In this document: positions 62,502-64,000 of the stretch, piece after piece
How positions within the stretch are numbered: position 1 is the stretch's first letter
Layout of the letters: every line of letters begins with the position of its first letter
Source: Phytomonospora endophytica
GTDB lineage: Bacteria; Actinomycetota; Actinomycetes; Mycobacteriales; Micromonosporaceae
Direction of reading: 5' to 3'
Assembly: GCF_014202425.1 (NCBI RefSeq)
Contig: NZ_JACHGT010000002.1
Span: 566,164-630,163, forward strand
DNA: 64,000 nt
Made by a program: the position numbers and the translations under genes
The notes under the pieces: generated by a model
The model's input: only the letters and a program-made list of their open reading frames with translations
Told to the model about the DNA's origin: nothing
Database searches by the model: none

Positions 62502-64000
62502 CCGGCGAGTGTGCAGGCACGACGGGCGGGGACGCCAGGGGTTTTGGCGCTGGCGGGTGGCGACGGGGCTTCGGCCGGGGCCTGCTCGCGGTCGAGCGCA
62601 GCGAGGGGGCGGGGCGGGGCGGGAGCCGACCGGTCGGCGCGGCTGCGGGCGGGGGGTGCGGGTGGGTGCGGGTGGGTGCGGGCTGCGAGGGCGGCGTTCG
62701 CTTCGCGCGGTTCTGGGGGGCAGGGTGAGGGCGCCGGGTCACGGAGCGGGCGGGGCGGGGGAAGGCGGGAGCCGACCGGCCCGCACGGCTGCGGGCGGGG
62801 GTGCGTGCGGCGAGGGGGGCAGGTTGCGAGGGCGGCGTTCGCTTCGCGCGGTTCTGAGGGGCAGGGTGAGGGCGCCGGTCACGGAGCGGGCGGGGCGGGG
62901 GAAGGCGGGAGCCGACCGGCCCGCACGGCTGCGGGCGAGAGGGGGTGCGGGCTGCGAGGGCGGCGATCGCCTCGTGCGGCCCGGAGTGGGCAGGGGTGAG
63001 AGCGCCGGGTCACGGACCAGGCGAGGTGGGGCGGGGGTTGCGTGCGGATGGGTGCGGGCCGCGAGAGCGGCGCTCGTCTCGCGCGGCCCCGAGCGGACAG
63101 GGGCGAGAGCACCGGGTCACAGACCAGGCGAGGCGGGGGAAGGCGGGAGCCGACCGGCCCGCACGGCTGCGGGCGAGAGGGGGTGCGGGCTGCGAGGGCG
63201 GCGATCGCCTCGCGCGGCCCGGAGTGGGCAGGGGTGAACTCTGCCGCGTAAGGCGTGGTGGTCGACGCAGCCGCCCCGCAACCCTCGCCCGAGCCGCCGC
63301 CTCGACCGAGTGAGCAACCACCCGGTCAAGGCGGCGGAGGCGACCGCCGCGCCCAGCGGCAAGCGGGCCGAAGGCCCGGAGGCGAAGCCGCGCAGCGGCG
63401 CCAGCCGCATCGCGAGCGAAGCGAGCCAAACAAGCACAGGTTCTAACCCCAAGAGCGCTCACAACGCACGCCCGCAGCGCCTGCGGGTGTGCGTCGGGGG
63501 TGAGTGCGTGCCTGCGGGTGTGCCCTGTGGGTGGCTGCGTGCCTGCGGGCCCGCGTGAGTGCGTGGCTCCGCGCCTGCGGGCGTGCCCTGAGGGTGGCTC
63601 CACGCCTGCGGGCCCGCGTGAGTGCGTGGCTCCGCGCCTGCGGGCGTGCCCTGAGGGTGGCTCCACGCCTGCGGGCCCGCGTGAGTGCGTGGCTCCACGC
63701 CTGCGGGCGTGCGTTGTGGTGGGTGGGTGCGTTGTGAGTGGGTGCGGGCGGGCTTGCGGGCTTGCGCTGTGCGTGGCTCCGCGCCTGCGGGCCAGCGAAA
63801 GTGCGGACGTGCGCGGGTGCATGCCTGCGTGAGTGCGGGCGGGCCTGCGGGCGTCCCCTGTGCGTCGCTCCGCGCCTGCGGGCCAGCGAAAGTGCGGACG
63901 TGCGTGGGTGCATGCCTGCGTGAGTGCGGGCGGGCCTGCGGGCGTCCCCTGTGCGTCGCTCCGCGCCTGCGGGCCAGCGAAAGTGCGGACGTGCGTGGGT
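62502..64000. repeat. Gene-free GC-rich repeat arrays running off the window end
   Basis: Units of about 107-140 bp with the core GTCACGGAGCGGGCGGGG or its variant GTCACGGACCAGG start at 62738, 62878, 63009 and 63116. Further right are 63-bp units (core GCGTGAGTGCGTGGCTCC, starts 63541, 63604, 63667) and 91-bp units (core GCGGGCCAGCGAAAGTGCGG, starts 63779, 63870, 63961). Between about 63250 and 63450 the sequence is non-repetitive with GCGAGCGAAGCGAGCC, echoing the 11.2-kb array. All frames stay open for long stretches, without start signals. The array is cut by the window edge. Confidence 0.85.

Noticed and set aside
63500..64000. CRISPR or coding repeat protein
   Set aside because: Periods of 63 and 91 bp are tandem with no spacers; frames lack starts and have no plausible composition.

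Overview
The window is about 64 kb of very GC-rich DNA with G/C-ending codons, frequent GTG starts, ATGA/GTGA start-stop overlaps and no mobile element. Its gene content (mycothiol-age actinobacterial housekeeping genes, ectABCD, CGNR regulator, lipoproteins with GC-rich lipoboxes, Ro/TROVE protein) points to a high-GC Gram-positive actinomycete, perhaps of the Micromonosporales/Glycomycetales type. I cannot fix the genus from sequence alone.

Layout. 1-10 kb: the 5' part of glmS (minus), a Pat-like acetyltransferase, a BRCT/helix-hairpin-helix membrane protein, the dihydroxyacetone kinase operon dhaK-dhaL-dhaM, thioredoxin, a DM13 protein and phosphoenolpyruvate carboxylase. 10-12.5 kb: a lipoprotein followed by 1.3 kb of imperfect GC-rich tandem repeats. 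12.5-15.3 kb: a YdjM-like membrane hydrolase and two overlapping AlkB-like dioxygenase genes. 15.4-20.7 kb: mfd, a SurA-like lipoprotein and mazG. 20.9-24.1 kb: the complete ectoine/hydroxyectoine operon ectABCD. 24-42.7 kb: a surface-polysaccharide locus with glycosyltransferases, flippase, Wzy-like polymerase, Wzz-like co-polymerase, two sulfotransferases, a GH26-like hydrolase and an APS kinase fused to a degenerate ATP-sulfurylase domain. Together these suggest export of a sulfated glycan.

42.9-50.2 kb: membrane and secreted proteins of unknown function, a tandem pair of GNAT acetyltransferases, a CGNR zinc-finger regulator, then the Ro (Rsr/TROVE) gene preceded on the same strand by two tandem noncoding RNAs. 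These RNAs fold as circularly permuted tRNA mimics (YrlA type) and have a good upstream promoter. This RNA-binding protein/Y RNA unit is the most distinctive system in the window. 50.2-52.7 kb: rplM-rpsI-glmM. 52.7-53.9 kb: a gene-free stretch with a 32-bp inverted copy of part of thiC and an 8-bp microsatellite. 53.9-60.1 kb: thiamine biosynthesis in two blocks, thiD-thiC and a TPP-riboswitch-led thiE-thiO-thiS-thiG-tenI-like operon. 60.2-62.5 kb: a lipoprotein and an ABC-F ATPase. From 62.5 kb to the window end: gene-free GC-rich repeat arrays (about 140-, 63- and 91-bp units) that run off the edge.
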